Shown: positions 45,355 to 54,617 of the stretch, in pieces | Position numbering within the stretch: the first letter of the stretch is position 1 | Layout of the letters: each line of letters opens with the position of its first letter | NCBI GenBank assembly: GCA_030446465.1 | Contig: JAUJNI010000002.1 | Span: 489,936-553,935 of the forward strand | Source of the DNA: Actinomycetota bacterium | GTDB taxonomy: Bacteria; Actinomycetota; CADDZG01; WHSQ01 | Reading direction: 5' to 3' | DNA: 64,000 nt | Notes under the pieces: model-generated | Told to the model about the DNA's origin: nothing | The model's database searches: none | Seen by the model: the letters and a program-made list of their open reading frames with translations, nothing else | Made by a program: the position numbers and the translations under genes

Positions 45355-46283
45355 GGACTCTGGTGGGCATCGATGCGCTGGCTCCTCCGGCCGAGGGCAC
45401 CGTCGTCACGATCGGGACATTCGACGGAGTCCATACCGGCCACAGGGCGCTCATGGCGGCGACCGTGGCTCAGGCCGAGGCCACGGGCGCTCTCTCGACC
45501 GTCCTTACGTGGGACCGGCACCCCCTGGCGACGCTTCGGCCCGAGGCCGCTCCGCCCCTGCTGACGTCGCCCGCCAGAAAGGTCGAGCTGATCTCCGAGA
45601 CCGGTGTCGACTTGCTGGCCGTCCTTCCATTCGACGAGGACCTGGCGCGGACGCCCGCCGAACGCTTCGTGACCGGGGTTCTCCACGAAGGGCTGGGAGC
45701 GCGGGCCGTCGTGGTCGGACGTGATTGGCGCTTCGGGCACAAGGCGGCGGGCGACATCGACCTCTTGAGGGCGATGGGTGATGAGCTGGGATTTGCCGTC
45801 GAGGGCCTGGAGCTGGCTCGGGTGGGCGCGGTACCGGCCTCGTCCACGAGGGTGCGGCAGGCCGTGGCCGCGGGTGACATGCGCCTTGCAACTTCGCTGC
45901 TGGGGCGCCCCTTTGACCTGGATGGGCCGGTCCTCCGCGGCGACAGGCGGGGAACCAAGCTCGGCTACCCAACTGCCAATCTTCGGGTCGACCCTGCGTT
46001 GGCCCATCCACCCCGCGGCGTCTACGGGGGCCGGGCCAGGGCGCTGGGCCGCTGGCACCCAGCCGCCATCAACGTCGGCGTTAATCCCACCTTCGGTGGC
46101 GACCCCTCCTCCACGCCGTGGCGGGTGGAGGCCCACCTCTTGGATTTCTCGGGGGATCTCTACGACCAGGTGCTTAAGGTCGAGTTCCACGAACGCCTCC
46201 GGGACGAGGAGAAGTTTGACTCGGTCGATGCGCTCCTGGCCAAGATGGCCAAGGACGTGGAACGCGTGCGCGACTCCTACTGA
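45351..46283 (+). CDS. ribF: Bifunctional riboflavin kinase/FAD synthetase
   Basis: Converts riboflavin to FMN and FAD. The 310-residue product has the nucleotidyltransferase start VVTIGTFDGVHTGHRAL, VVGRDWRFGHKAAGD, STRVRQAVAAGDM and the kinase segment GTKLGYPTANLRVD, GVYGGRA, NVGVNPTFGG and the Glu-containing VEAHLLDFSGDLY. TTG start overlaps truB. Last gene of the operon. Confidence 0.94.
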   Translation: MRTLVGIDALAPPAEGTVVTIGTFDGVHTGHRALMAATVAQAEATGALSTVLTWDRHPLATLRPEAAPPLLTSPARKVELISETGVDLLAVLPFDEDLARTPAERFVTGVLHEGLGARAVVVGRDWRFGHKAAGDIDLLRAMGDELGFAVEGLELARVGAVPASSTRVRQAVAAGDMRLATSLLGRPFDLDGPVLRGDRRGTKLGYPTANLRVDPALAHPPRGVYGGRARALGRWHPAAINVGVNPTFGGDPSSTPWRVEAHLLDFSGDLYDQVLKVEFHERLRDEEKFDSVDALLAKMAKDVERVRDSY

Positions 46284-46436
46284 GATTTAAGGGCACCTAC
46301 GCCAGAGGGCCCGGGCGGCCATCACCTCAGAGAGACGGCTGCCACTCGCAATTCTCTGCGGAGGTGAACAAACGCCAGTCCATAGACGTCAGTAAGTCGA
46401 GCCTCAAGACGACCGGTCGATTCAGGGGGGAAGGCT

Positions 46437-46964
46437 GTGAGATACAAGTGCTCTACCGTGGGTTTCATTTGCGGCGCGTTAACCGGTGTGCTCACTATCT
46501 TGGCAGTCGCTTTCACTCCGAGTGCGTCCCTTCGTAGTGCTTCACCGCCCACTGTCCAAGCAGCCGCCCGTTCGTATGAGCACCGCTTCCGCGTCAATTC
46601 CCCGCAGCGAACGCGCTGCTTCTGTGTCGATGCGGGACACCGGCGAGGCAGCGCCGGAGATTATTTCATCGAGCGTGAGCCGTTGACGAATGACTCAGGA
46701 GACCGGATCGGCCGGGTGCACAGCATTGGGCTGTTCATTCGCCCAAAGGGTGGCCTGGCCCATCTTGAAGCGACTTTTGTTCTCTTCGGAAGGGGAAAGC
46801 TCCAGGTCGAGGGCCTTATCGATTATGAGTCCCCGGGAAAGAATCATGGGATTCAGACTGTGACGGGCGGAACGCGGGATTTCATTGGCGCAACAGGATC
46901 TGTAAGGACTGTGGTGCCTCCATCAGGACGCAAGGCGATCTACCACTTTCACCTCAAGGAGTAA
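46437..46964 (+). CDS. Exported allene-oxide-cyclase/dirigent-like barrel protein, copy 1
   Basis: The 175-residue product has an N-terminal hydrophobic segment (VGFICGALTGVLTILAVAFTPSAS, signal peptide or anchor) and a domain with GDRIGRVHSIGLF, LEATFVLFGRGKLQVEGL and VTGGTRDFIGATGSVRT. The alternating strands and final GGT-x-DF-x-GA-x-G pattern match allene-oxide-cyclase-like barrels, which in bacteria include secreted proteins of unknown role. Two extra Cys (TRCFCVDAG) are absent in copy 2. GGGGGAAGG precedes the GTG. The mature domain is duplicated at 47691. Confidence 0.7.
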   Translation: MRYKCSTVGFICGALTGVLTILAVAFTPSASLRSASPPTVQAAARSYEHRFRVNSPQRTRCFCVDAGHRRGSAGDYFIEREPLTNDSGDRIGRVHSIGLFIRPKGGLAHLEATFVLFGRGKLQVEGLIDYESPGKNHGIQTVTGGTRDFIGATGSVRTVVPPSGRKAIYHFHLKE

Positions 46965-47049
46965 GCCCAACCTTCGAACCCCTCTCAGTGTGTCCCAATT
47001 GCGACGGCGCGGCTAAGCCCTACCCCCCGGAGGCGTGGAGCTTGTGCGG
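46569..47049 (+). repeat. Direct segmental duplication, first copy
   Basis: From the codons for RSYEHRFRVN through the stop and about 85 nt of 3' flank (TAAGCCCAACCTTCGAA, GCGGCTAAGCCCTA, CTTGTGCGG) the sequence recurs at 47691–48177 with few changes. The 5' parts of the two genes are unrelated. Confidence 0.85.
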
Positions 47050-47153
47050 GGGTGGTGCCGGCATTTGGCCGCGGCGCGAACGTCGGTACCTACAATGCGA
47101 AGAACGCGATAAGTGCTGAAGGTTCGCAATGAACGAAAGGCATGGGGAGATCT

Positions 47154-47549
47154 ATGAAGCGCCCTATTGGGATTTCGCTGTCGAGGAGGATCATCGCCTT
47201 CGCGCTTGCCGCAACCGTGTTCATGCCCTGGTACTCGTCACAGGCACTCAAGGACGGCGACACCTACCTCGGCAACCCGTTGCCGCTTTTAGACTGGGCA
47301 GTTATCGGACTCGCACTTGCGGCGGCTCTGATTTATCCGAGGCTCGCCGCAAGTGCCGCCGTTGTATCCCTCATCAGTCTCGGACTGACGCTCTTCGAGA
47401 TGTATTGGGACCACATGGAGGGGCTTGATGTGACAGTCGAGTATGGGCTCGTCGCAGCTGGTTTTACGGGGGCGACTCTATTGTGGCAGAGCATGCGCCA
47501 CGCAAAGTTCCGGCGAAGTGACGCGGGCAAGGCACCTGCGGGTCGGTGA
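47154..47549 (+). CDS. Four-helix small membrane protein, unknown
   Basis: The 131-residue product has four hydrophobic segments (IIAFALAATVFMPWYSS, LLDWAVIGLALAAALIYP, LAASAAVVSLISLGLTLFEMY, YGLVAAGFTGATLLW) and a basic C-terminus (SMRHAKFRRSD). ATG 47154 with GGGGAGA upstream is preferred to the start 12 nt earlier. FMPWYSSQALKDGDTY between helices 1 and 2 resembles a membrane-protein pattern seen in many actinobacterial genes, but no function is known. Overlaps the next gene as GTGA and sits between the two duplicated barrel genes. Confidence 0.65.
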   Translation: MKRPIGISLSRRIIAFALAATVFMPWYSSQALKDGDTYLGNPLPLLDWAVIGLALAAALIYPRLAASAAVVSLISLGLTLFEMYWDHMEGLDVTVEYGLVAAGFTGATLLWQSMRHAKFRRSDAGKAPAGR

Positions 47550-48082
47550 AGCGCAATTTTGGGGCACTGGCCCCCGCAATGGTGATGCTTCTGGCTGTTC
47601 TCATGCTTCTGGCTCTATTACTCATTGTCGGTTCAACCAACAAAGTCGCACCTGCTTCGGACTCAGGTCTGCTCGCGGATGGAGTTACTCGTTCGTATGA
47701 GCACCGCTTCCGCGTCAATTCCCCACAGCGAACCCGGGGCTTCTATGTCGATGCGGGACGCCCGCGAGGCAGCGCCGGAAACTATTTCATTGAGCGTGAG
47801 CCGCTGACGAATGAGTCGGGGGACCGGATCGGTCGGGTGCACAGCATCGGGCTCTTCCTGCGGCCGAAGGGCGGGTTGGCCCATCTCGAAGCGACTTTTG
47901 TCCTCTTCGGAAGGGGAAAGCTGCACGTCGAGGGCCTTATCGATTATGAGTCTCCGGGAAAGAATCATGGGATTCAGACTGTGACGGGCGGAACCCGGGA
48001 CTTCATTGGCGCAAAGGGATCTGTAAGGACTGTGGTGCCATCAGGACGCAAGGCGATCTATTACTTTCACCTGAAGGAGTAA
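47546..48082 (+). CDS. Exported allene-oxide-cyclase/dirigent-like barrel protein, copy 2
   Basis: The 178-residue product has a strong N-terminal hydrophobic segment (MVMLLAVLMLLALLLIVGS) unlike that of copy 1, then a barrel domain differing from copy 1 at only about a dozen of some 130 positions. It lacks the two extra Cys of copy 1 (RGFYVDAG here). The GTG overlaps the stop of the four-helix membrane protein, so the pair is cotranscribed and may act together at the membrane. Confidence 0.7.
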   Translation: MKRNFGALAPAMVMLLAVLMLLALLLIVGSTNKVAPASDSGLLADGVTRSYEHRFRVNSPQRTRGFYVDAGRPRGSAGNYFIEREPLTNESGDRIGRVHSIGLFLRPKGGLAHLEATFVLFGRGKLHVEGLIDYESPGKNHGIQTVTGGTRDFIGAKGSVRTVVPSGRKAIYYFHLKE

Positions 48083-48177
48083 GCCCAACCTTCGAAACCC
48101 TCTCCCTCCCCGTGTCCTCAATTGCGACGCGCGGCTAAGCCCTATCGGTCAGCCTCGGACGCGTGGAACTTGTGCGG
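47691..48177 (+). repeat. Direct segmental duplication, second copy
   Basis: Partner of 46569–47049. The similarity continues past the stop codon, which shows recent DNA-level duplication rather than only protein conservation; indels of a few bases occur in the 3' flank. Confidence 0.85.
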
Positions 48178-48217
48178 ACCTCGTGGAGCGATCGATGTCG
48201 GACAGCAACCGTCGTCT

Positions 48218-48237
48218 TTCCGCAAGAACTTACGGAA
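48218..48237. terminator. Small stem-loop between convergent genes
   Basis: TTCCG-C-AAG and CTT-A-CGGAA pair around a 2-nt loop with one mismatch. It lies between the convergent barrel-protein gene and the HD-GYP gene and may stop transcription from either side. Confidence 0.35.
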
Positions 48238-48270
48238 TACGGGCGCTGGTGCGTAAAGAAGGCAGGCTCG

Positions 48271-50275
48271 TCACTGCGAGGCGGTCGACAGGGATGAGGT
48301 GCCCATATCCAGGGCTCCTCGGGCGCGGGCGATGACGTCGTCGGCGTCGTCGCCTGGCCTCCAGGTCTCCGAGGTCACCCGTACCGCCGGGCCCCCTCGC
48401 AGCTCTGCAGCGACTTCCTCTGCGACGCGCTTGCCGGGATGCAGATCGGCGCGCGGGACGATGAGTCCGATTCTCCTGCCGCTGTGTCGGCACGCGGTTC
48501 CACCGACGCGCACGGCGACCCGCTGCACGGCCTGGGCGACGCCCTTTATTGCGTCGTCCCCGGCGGCGTAACCGTCGCTCCGGTTTATTGAATCGATCTC
48601 GTCAAGCGACGCCAGCACGACGGCAAAGGGCGTCCCCTGGACTTTGGCGCGCTCGGTCTCGCTGCGTGCGATCTCGTGGAAGTAGCGGTGCGAGTAGAGA
48701 AGCGTCATGTTGTCGGTGATCGCGTAGGAGCCGAAGCCCAGCACGGGCTCGTCCCCGGACCGTCGGACCTGTAGCTCCGGATCGGACATCGCCTGGGAGA
48801 CCGTGTCGGGCTCGTTCTTGGGCGGGTTCTTTCGTACTTCTTCCACAAAGATTCGAACGATCTTCGGATCGAACTGAGTCCCGGCGCACCTCTCGAGCTC
48901 GGCGCAGGCTTCCTCGAGCGACATACGCGCGCGGTAGGGGCGTTCCGCGGTCATGGCGCTGAAGGAATCGGCGACCGCGATGATGCGGGCCTCGATGGGA
49001 ATGTCCTCGGCACGCAGGTTGCCGGGGTAGCCCTTGCCGTCGTAGCGCTCGTGGTGATGGAGCACCGCGAGCGAGATTGGCTCGAGCGCCGGCACCTGCT
49101 GCACGATCCTGTAGCCGATCCGCGGGTGGAGCTGGATCAAGTTGCGCTCTTCTGGAGTAAGGGGGCCGGGCTTCAGCAGGATGCGTTCGCTGATGCCGAT
49201 CTTGCCGACGTCGTGAAGAAGAGAGCCGAAGAGGAGCTCTTCCTTTCTCTTCGGGTCGATGTTGAGGCGATCGGCGACCGCCTCCGACGTAGCGTGAGAC
49301 CTCGTCGGAGTGGCCCCTGAGAAACGGGTCCTTGGCCTGTATCGCCTCGGACAGCACCTTGACCGTCGAGACGTAGGCGCCTCTGAGCTTTCCCTGAAGG
49401 TTGGCGTTGTGAAGAACGGCGCCTGCGTGGTCGCCGAGGCTCAAGAGGACCTCGTCGTCGTACTCCTCGAAGCCCCCATCTTTGTTGCAGCACACGACCG
49501 CCCCGGAGAACTGATCCTGTATGTAGATGGGGATGCCCACCAGGTTGTTGATCTCGTCATCGGCGGCATTACGGGCCTTTGCCTCGATCTCCGAGGGGTC
49601 GTTGATGCGAACCGTCTCATCCCTTTCGACGACCTTTTGGGCGAACCACTCCGCTGCGGCGCTGTCTGCCGGATCGTTGTCGAAGCCCTGGGCATCGACA
49701 AGGTCGAGCCTTCCGTCTCCGTCTTGGTCATCCCTCGAGAACAGCATTCCCTTTTCTGCTTCGAGCAGCGTGACGGCGATGCGAAGGACCATCGAGCGGA
49801 TGTCGTCGGTGCGACCGAAGAGACCCCGCTTCTTGTGGAGTTGGTAGACCTCGGCCCTCAGCTTGCCGTTCCACTCCCGCTCCGCTCGCAGATTGGCCTC
49901 TTGTCGCAGGCGAAGCGCCCGCTCTCGGTCGAGTTCCTCATCCTTGGCTCGGGCCTCTTGCTCGGCTTGCTTGCGGTCGGCCTCGGTGCGAGCGAGCTGC
50001 GTTTGCTTCTCGGCAAGCTGCGCTTCGGCGGCTTGGCGCGACTGTGCTTCGGCTTCGATGTCGCGAGCCAGGTCGCGGTGGACGCGCCACCAGCGAACCA
50101 GGGCGACGCCTGCGGCGAGGGCGAGAAGGGCCAAGGCCAGGGCGACGAGCCGACCGTTGTCGAACCAACCCCCTCCGGTGGTTGCAGCGACAATAAGAAC
50201 GAGCGCCGCCGCGCCGAGAAGGGCCGCAGCAAGTGCGTACCAGAGATTGTCGGCCTTCCGCCCAGAGCCGCGCAT
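48271..50275 (-). pseudogene. Membrane GAF/HD-GYP/degenerate GGDEF signalling protein, frameshifted
   Basis: From ATG 50275 the protein has two membrane helices (LWYALAAALLGAAALVLIVAA, LVALALALLALAAGVALV), a long coiled coil (LAEKQTQLARTEADRKQAEQ), a GAF domain (VGIPIYIQDQFSGAVVCC) and the start of an HD-GYP domain (KDPFLRGHSDEVSRYV). There the frame breaks at about 49281–49290; the next frame continues with LLHDVGKIGI, HHERYDGKGYPG and a C-terminal GGDEF-like domain ending at 48271. One extra G in TCGGAGGCG restores the reading if removed. The GGDEF site reads HSGRRIG, so cyclase activity is unlikely. HD-GYP domains degrade cyclic di-GMP. True inactivation and sequencing error cannot be told apart here. 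Confidence 0.8.
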
Positions 50276-50388
50276 GTGCCAGCTATTCCCACACCGGGGC
50301 CACTTGAAACACAGAGTCATCACTCGGCTACTCTCTGTGTCGGCCGAGGGACGTCCTGTGGTCGGCCTCCTTCCATCCGGCACCGGAC

Positions 50389-50397
50389 TGCTACAAT
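50389..50397 (+). promoter_or_regulatory. Extended -10 promoter of rpsO
   Basis: TGCTACAAT is a near-consensus extended -10. It would start an mRNA with a leader of about 60 nt before the rpsO ATG at 50464. Confidence 0.6.
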
Positions 50398-50463
50398 CGT
50401 GGCGTTCGTCGTCCCGAGTTCTCGGGGCCGACCCATCCGGCGACAGAGGGATTCGTATAAGGC

Positions 50464-50733
50464 ATGGCCTTGCTGAAGGAACAAAAGCAGCAAATCCTCG
50501 TTGAGCACGCTCGCTCGGAAGGCGACAGCGGCTCGCCCGAGGTGCAGATCGCGTTGTTGAGCACCCGGATCTCCGAGCTCACACAGCACCTCAAGACCCA
50601 TCCCAAGGACCACCACTCCCGCAGGGGCCTTCTGCGGATGGTCGGGCGCAGACGAAGGCTGCTCGGCTACCTGCAGCGAGAAGACATCGAGCGCTATCGC
50701 AGCATCATTGCCAGGCTCGGGCTCCGCAGGTAG
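50464..50733 (+). CDS. rpsO: 30S ribosomal protein uS15
   Basis: The 89-residue protein is typical S15: [63 protein letters not shown]. It binds 16S rRNA and often its own leader. pnp follows after a structured spacer, the conserved bacterial order. Confidence 0.97.
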   Translation: MALLKEQKQQILVEHARSEGDSGSPEVQIALLSTRISELTQHLKTHPKDHHSRRGLLRMVGRRRRLLGYLQREDIERYRSIIARLGLRR

Positions 50734-50835
50734 AGCGATCCACAGAAAGGAGGCCGACCGCCTGATCCCGTAGAGGAAGCGACGCCAGGAGAGGTCCGGC
50801 TGCGCAGTGACTAGTTCCCGCGAGCCCCGGCGTCG

Positions 50836-50887
50836 GTTATCAGTCGCAAGCTCGTCCTCGCGCGCGGACGGCCTTGCGACTGACAAC
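50836..50887 (+). promoter_or_regulatory. Long hairpin in the rpsO–pnp spacer (probable RNase III site)
   Basis: GTTATCAGTCGCAAG pairs with CTTGCGACTGACAAC with one mismatch, enclosing a smaller GTCC/GGAC stem. Such rpsO–pnp hairpins are known RNase III sites through which polynucleotide phosphorylase controls its own mRNA in E. coli and Streptomyces. Transfer of that role to this sequence is inference. Confidence 0.7.
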
Positions 50888-51002
50888 TGGCCCGGCTCGA
50901 GCCTCTCCTTTCACCCAACCGTGCTCTGGAGGCGCCTGCCTTCGGAGACCCAGGGCAGTGTTCCCATCGAGGGACCTGCCCACGATAAGAGGAGACTCAC
51001 CG

Positions 51003-53348
51003 ATGATTCCTGAAGCGACAACTGTAGAAAAAAAGATAGGCGGCAAGGTCTTGCGGTTGGAGACCGGTCGACTGGCAGGTCAGACGGCGGGCGCGGTCGT
51101 CGCCCAAATGGGCGACACGATGCTCCTTGCCACCGCAGCAAGCTCCGATCCTCGGGGCGACGCAGACTTCTTCCCCCTCACGATCGACGTCGAAGAGAAG
51201 ATGTTCGCGGCGGGCAAGATCCCCGGCGGTTTCTTCCGCCGAGAGGGAAGGGCCGGAGAGAAGGCCATCCTGCTCGCACGACTCATCGATCGACCGCTTC
51301 GCCCCGCCTTTCCCGACGGCTTCCGGCACGAGGTCCATTGCGTCGTCACTACCTTTTCCGTGGACGACGTCAATCCCATGGACATCCTGGCGCTGAACGC
51401 CACCTCTGCCGCGCTGGCCGTTTCCGACATTCCCTTTGAAGGACCGGTCGGTGCCGTGCGGATGAGCCACATCGACGGCCGCTGGGTCCCCAACCCGAGC
51501 TACATGGAGGAGGAGAACTCCCTCATCGAGCTTGTCATCGCAGGACGTCTGAACCCCTCCGGCGAGGTCGACATCATGATGATTGAGTCGGGCGCGTCCG
51601 AGCGTTGCTTCGAGCTCGTCGAGCAGGGCGCCCGCAGGCCGGACGAAGAGTTGCTGGCAGAGGGCATCGAGGAGTCCAAGCCGTTCATTGCGGAGGCGAT
51701 CGCTCTGCAGAACGAGCTGGCCGAGATGGCCGGCAAGGCGAAGGGCAGCACCGGAGGCCCCGACGCGGCTTTCCCGCTGATCGTCGACTTCAGCGACGAG
51801 GTCTTCGAGCGGGTGCGAGCGGAGGGTCAGGAGGCCCTTCTCTCCGCACTATCCATCGCGGGCAAAGCAGACCGCAGAGGGCGGCTCGCCGAGGTCCAGA
51901 CGCGCATCCTCTCGAGACTCGCCGACGACTTCCCCGACCAAGAGAAGCAGATCAACGCGGCGATCAAGAAATTGACCAAGAAGCTGGTGAGGCAGAGGAT
52001 CCTCGAGGAGAACGTGCGCCTCGACGGGCGGGCTCCGGACGAGGTCCGTCCCATATGGACACAGGTGGGCGTCATCCCTCGAGTCCACGGATCCGGAGTG
52101 TTCACCCGCGGAGAGACCCAGGCGCTGACGATCACCACTCTGGGCATGCAGCGCATGGAGCAAATGGTGGACGACCTGAGCCTCGAAGAGCGCAAGCGCT
52201 ACATGCACCACTACAACTTCCCCCCTTACTCGACCGGAGAGGCGGGGTTCATGCGGGGGCCCAAGAGAAGAGAGATTGGACACGGGGCGCTCGCGGAGAA
52301 AGCAATCCTTCCCTTGATCCCGCCGAAGGAGGTCTTCCCCTACGCCATTCGGGTGGTGTCCGAGATCCTCTCGTCGAATGGTTCGACCTCGATGGCAAGC
52401 GTGTGCGGTTCATCGCTCTCGTTGATGGACACGGGCGTCCCGCTGCGGGGCGGCAAGCACGTCGGCGGAGTGGCCATGGGCCTCGTCGCCGAAGGTGGCC
52501 GCTTCGTCCCACTGACCGACATCCTCGGCGATGAAGACGCCTTCGGAGACATGGACTTCAAGGTGGCCGGCACAGAGGACATTGTCACGGCTTTGCAGCT
52601 CGACACCAAGATCCAGGGCATTCCGGCAGAGGTGTTGCGAGACGCGCTGCTTGCGGCCAAGAAGGCCCGCTTGCACATCATCTCTGAGATGAACAAGACG
52701 CTCGCCCAGCCCCGCGCCGAGCTCGGTCCCAACACCCCGCGCGTTCTGACGATCAAGGTTCCGGTCGACAAGATCGGCGAGGTCATCGGACCGAAGGGCA
52801 AGCACATCAACCAGATCGTGGAGACCTCGGGGGCCGAGATCGACATCGATCAGGACGGCACGATCTTCGTGGGATCTGCGGACCAGGCGTCGGCAGACAC
52901 CGCGGTGAGGATGATCGAGGAGCTCGTCGACCCCAAGCTGCCCGAGGTCGGCGACAGGACCATGGGCACGGTCGTGAAGACGACCACCTTTGGGGCGTTC
53001 GTCAACATCTCTCCTGGACGGGACGGCCTCGTGCACATCTCGAAGCTCGGCGAAGCTCGTATCGAAAGGGTCGAGGATGCGGTCAACGTTGGCGACCAGA
53101 TCGAGGTCGAGGTGAGCGAGGTCGATCCAACGGGGCGCGTGTCGCTGACCCCCGTGGCATGGCTCGAGCGCCAGGTGGAGCAGGGCAAGACGCTCGAAGA
53201 GGCGCGCGCTGCCGCGGCAGGCGGGGGCCGGCGCGACAGTGGCCCGCGGGATCGCAATCGAGGCCCCCGGCGCGAGGGAGACAGGGGTCGCAGCGGCGAC
53301 CGGGGGCCGCGTCGCGAGCGCGCTCCTCGGCGTGAGGGCGACGGCTAG
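51003..53348 (+). CDS. pnp: Polyribonucleotide nucleotidyltransferase
   Basis: Phosphorolytic 3'-5' exoribonuclease of the RNA degradation machinery. The 781-residue protein has two RNase PH domains (FFPLTIDVEEKMFAAGKIPGGFFRREGR; RRPDEELLAEGIE; GSGVFTRGETQAL; SSNGSTSMASVCGSSLSLMD), a KH domain (IGEVIGPKGKHINQI), an S1 domain (GTVVKTTTFGAFVNISPGRDGLVHISKLGE) and an unusually Arg/Gly-rich C-terminal tail. AGAGGAGA precedes ATG 51003; the frame from 50874 covers only the leader hairpin. Confidence 0.96.
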   Translation: MIPEATTVEKKIGGKVLRLETGRLAGQTAGAVVAQMGDTMLLATAASSDPRGDADFFPLTIDVEEKMFAAGKIPGGFFRREGRAGEKAILLARLIDRPLRPAFPDGFRHEVHCVVTTFSVDDVNPMDILALNATSAALAVSDIPFEGPVGAVRMSHIDGRWVPNPSYMEEENSLIELVIAGRLNPSGEVDIMMIESGASERCFELVEQGARRPDEELLAEGIEESKPFIAEAIALQNELAEMAGKAKGSTGGPDAAFPLIVDFSDEVFERVRAEGQEALLSALSIAGKADRRGRLAEVQTRILSRLADDFPDQEKQINAAIKKLTKKLVRQRILEENVRLDGRAPDEVRPIWTQVGVIPRVHGSGVFTRGETQALTITTLGMQRMEQMVDDLSLEERKRYMHHYNFPPYSTGEAGFMRGPKRREIGHGALAEKAILPLIPPKEVFPYAIRVVSEILSSNGSTSMASVCGSSLSLMDTGVPLRGGKHVGGVAMGLVAEGGRFVPLTDILGDEDAFGDMDFKVAGTEDIVTALQLDTKIQGIPAEVLRDALLAAKKARLHIISEMNKTLAQPRAELGPNTPRVLTIKVPVDKIGEVIGPKGKHINQIVETSGAEIDIDQDGTIFVGSADQASADTAVRMIEELVDPKLPEVGDRTMGTVVKTTTFGAFVNISPGRDGLVHISKLGEARIERVEDAVNVGDQIEVEVSEVDPTGRVSLTPVAWLERQVEQGKTLEEARAAAAGGGRRDSGPRDRNRGPRREGDRGRSGDRGPRRERAPRREGDG

Positions 53349-53357
53349 AGCCGACCT

Positions 53358-54617
53358 ATGAGCCATTTCTCGAGAACGACGCTCGAATCTGGGGCGACCG
53401 TAGTGACCGAGGAGATGACCGAGGTGCGCTCGGTGACGGCGGGGTTCTGGTTCGACGTGGGCGCTCGGGACGAGCCCGACAAGCTTGCCGGCACCTCTCA
53501 CTTTTTGGAGCACCTCCTGTTCAAGGGAACTCCCACGCGCTCCGCCAAGGACATCGCCAACGTCTTCGATGCGGTTGGCGGCGACGTCAACGCCTTCACC
53601 GGCAAGGAGTACACCTGCTATTACGCACGGGTGCTGGACGACGACCTCTCCATGGCGCTCGACGTGCTGAGCGACATGATCACCGGCTCGGTGATCGATC
53701 CCTCGGAGCTCGAGTCCGAGCGCAAGGTGATCCTCGAGGAGATCGCGATGCACGAGGACGCACCGGACGAGCTGGTGCACGACCTCTTTTACCGAGCGAT
53801 GTGGGCAGGGCATCCCCTTGGAAGACCGGTGCTGGGATTCAACAACACGATCGGTTCCGTCGGCCGGGACGAGATCGCCGGGTACTGGCAGGAGCGATAC
53901 ACGCCGTCGAACCTGGTGGTCGCTGCCGCCGGCCACCTGGATCACGACTGGCTCGTCGACCAGATACAGACCCTCATGGCCCCCTCGAGAAAGGGCCGTC
54001 GCACGCTTCGTTCCGACCCCGCTCCGAAGATTGCTTCGGGCGTCGCGGTGCACAACCGACCGACCGAGCAGGCGCACATCATCATGGGGTGGGAGGGTCT
54101 AACGAGAAGTGACGAAGACCGCCACACCCTCGCAGTGCTGGACACCGTTGTAGGGGGCGGGATGTCGTCGCGGCTCTTTCAAGAGATTCGCGAGAAGAGA
54201 GGGCTCGCTTACTCGGTCTACTCCTATCGTGCGATGTTTGCGGACTCGGGCAGCTTCGCGGTCTATGCGGGCACGACTCCACAGAATGCAGCGACGGTCA
54301 TGGACATCGTGCGAGACGAGATGGCGTCGATCGTCTCCGACGGCATAACAGAAGCCGAGCTCGAGAGGGCCAAGGGGCACCTGAGGGGCTCGCTGGTGCT
54401 GGCGGCAGAAGATCCGGGGAGCCGGATGAACCGGTTGGGGAAGCAGCAGTTGACAACCGGCGAGATCATCTCGGTCGACGAGCTCATCGCCAAGTTCAAC
54501 GCCATCGGTATGGACGACGTGAGACGGGTCATCGACACCGTGCTCGGCTCCGATAGCTACCAGACGACTGTCATCGGACCGTTCGAGGAGGACGCGTTCG
54601 ACCGCTACGCGGCCTGA
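53358..54617 (+). CDS. M16 family zinc peptidase (processing-peptidase-like)
   Basis: The 419-residue protein has the inverted zinc motif HFLEH (His48, Glu51, His52) and the downstream Glu in ERKVILEEIAMHED, then GRPVLGF and RGLAYSVYSYRA of the C-terminal half. This is the catalytic type of the PqqL/mitochondrial processing peptidase family, regularly next to pnp in actinobacteria. Substrates are unknown. ATG is 9 nt after pnp and the stop overlaps dapB. Confidence 0.92.
   Translation: MSHFSRTTLESGATVVTEEMTEVRSVTAGFWFDVGARDEPDKLAGTSHFLEHLLFKGTPTRSAKDIANVFDAVGGDVNAFTGKEYTCYYARVLDDDLSMALDVLSDMITGSVIDPSELESERKVILEEIAMHEDAPDELVHDLFYRAMWAGHPLGRPVLGFNNTIGSVGRDEIAGYWQERYTPSNLVVAAAGHLDHDWLVDQIQTLMAPSRKGRRTLRSDPAPKIASGVAVHNRPTEQAHIIMGWEGLTRSDEDRHTLAVLDTVVGGGMSSRLFQEIREKRGLAYSVYSYRAMFADSGSFAVYAGTTPQNAATVMDIVRDEMASIVSDGITEAELERAKGHLRGSLVLAAEDPGSRMNRLGKQQLTTGEIISVDELIAKFNAIGMDDVRRVIDTVLGSDSYQTTVIGPFEEDAFDRYAA

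Noticed and set aside
52410..54077. 555-codon minus-strand frame
   Set aside because: Antisense shadow of pnp and the M16 peptidase; no recognisable domain and no ribosome binding site.
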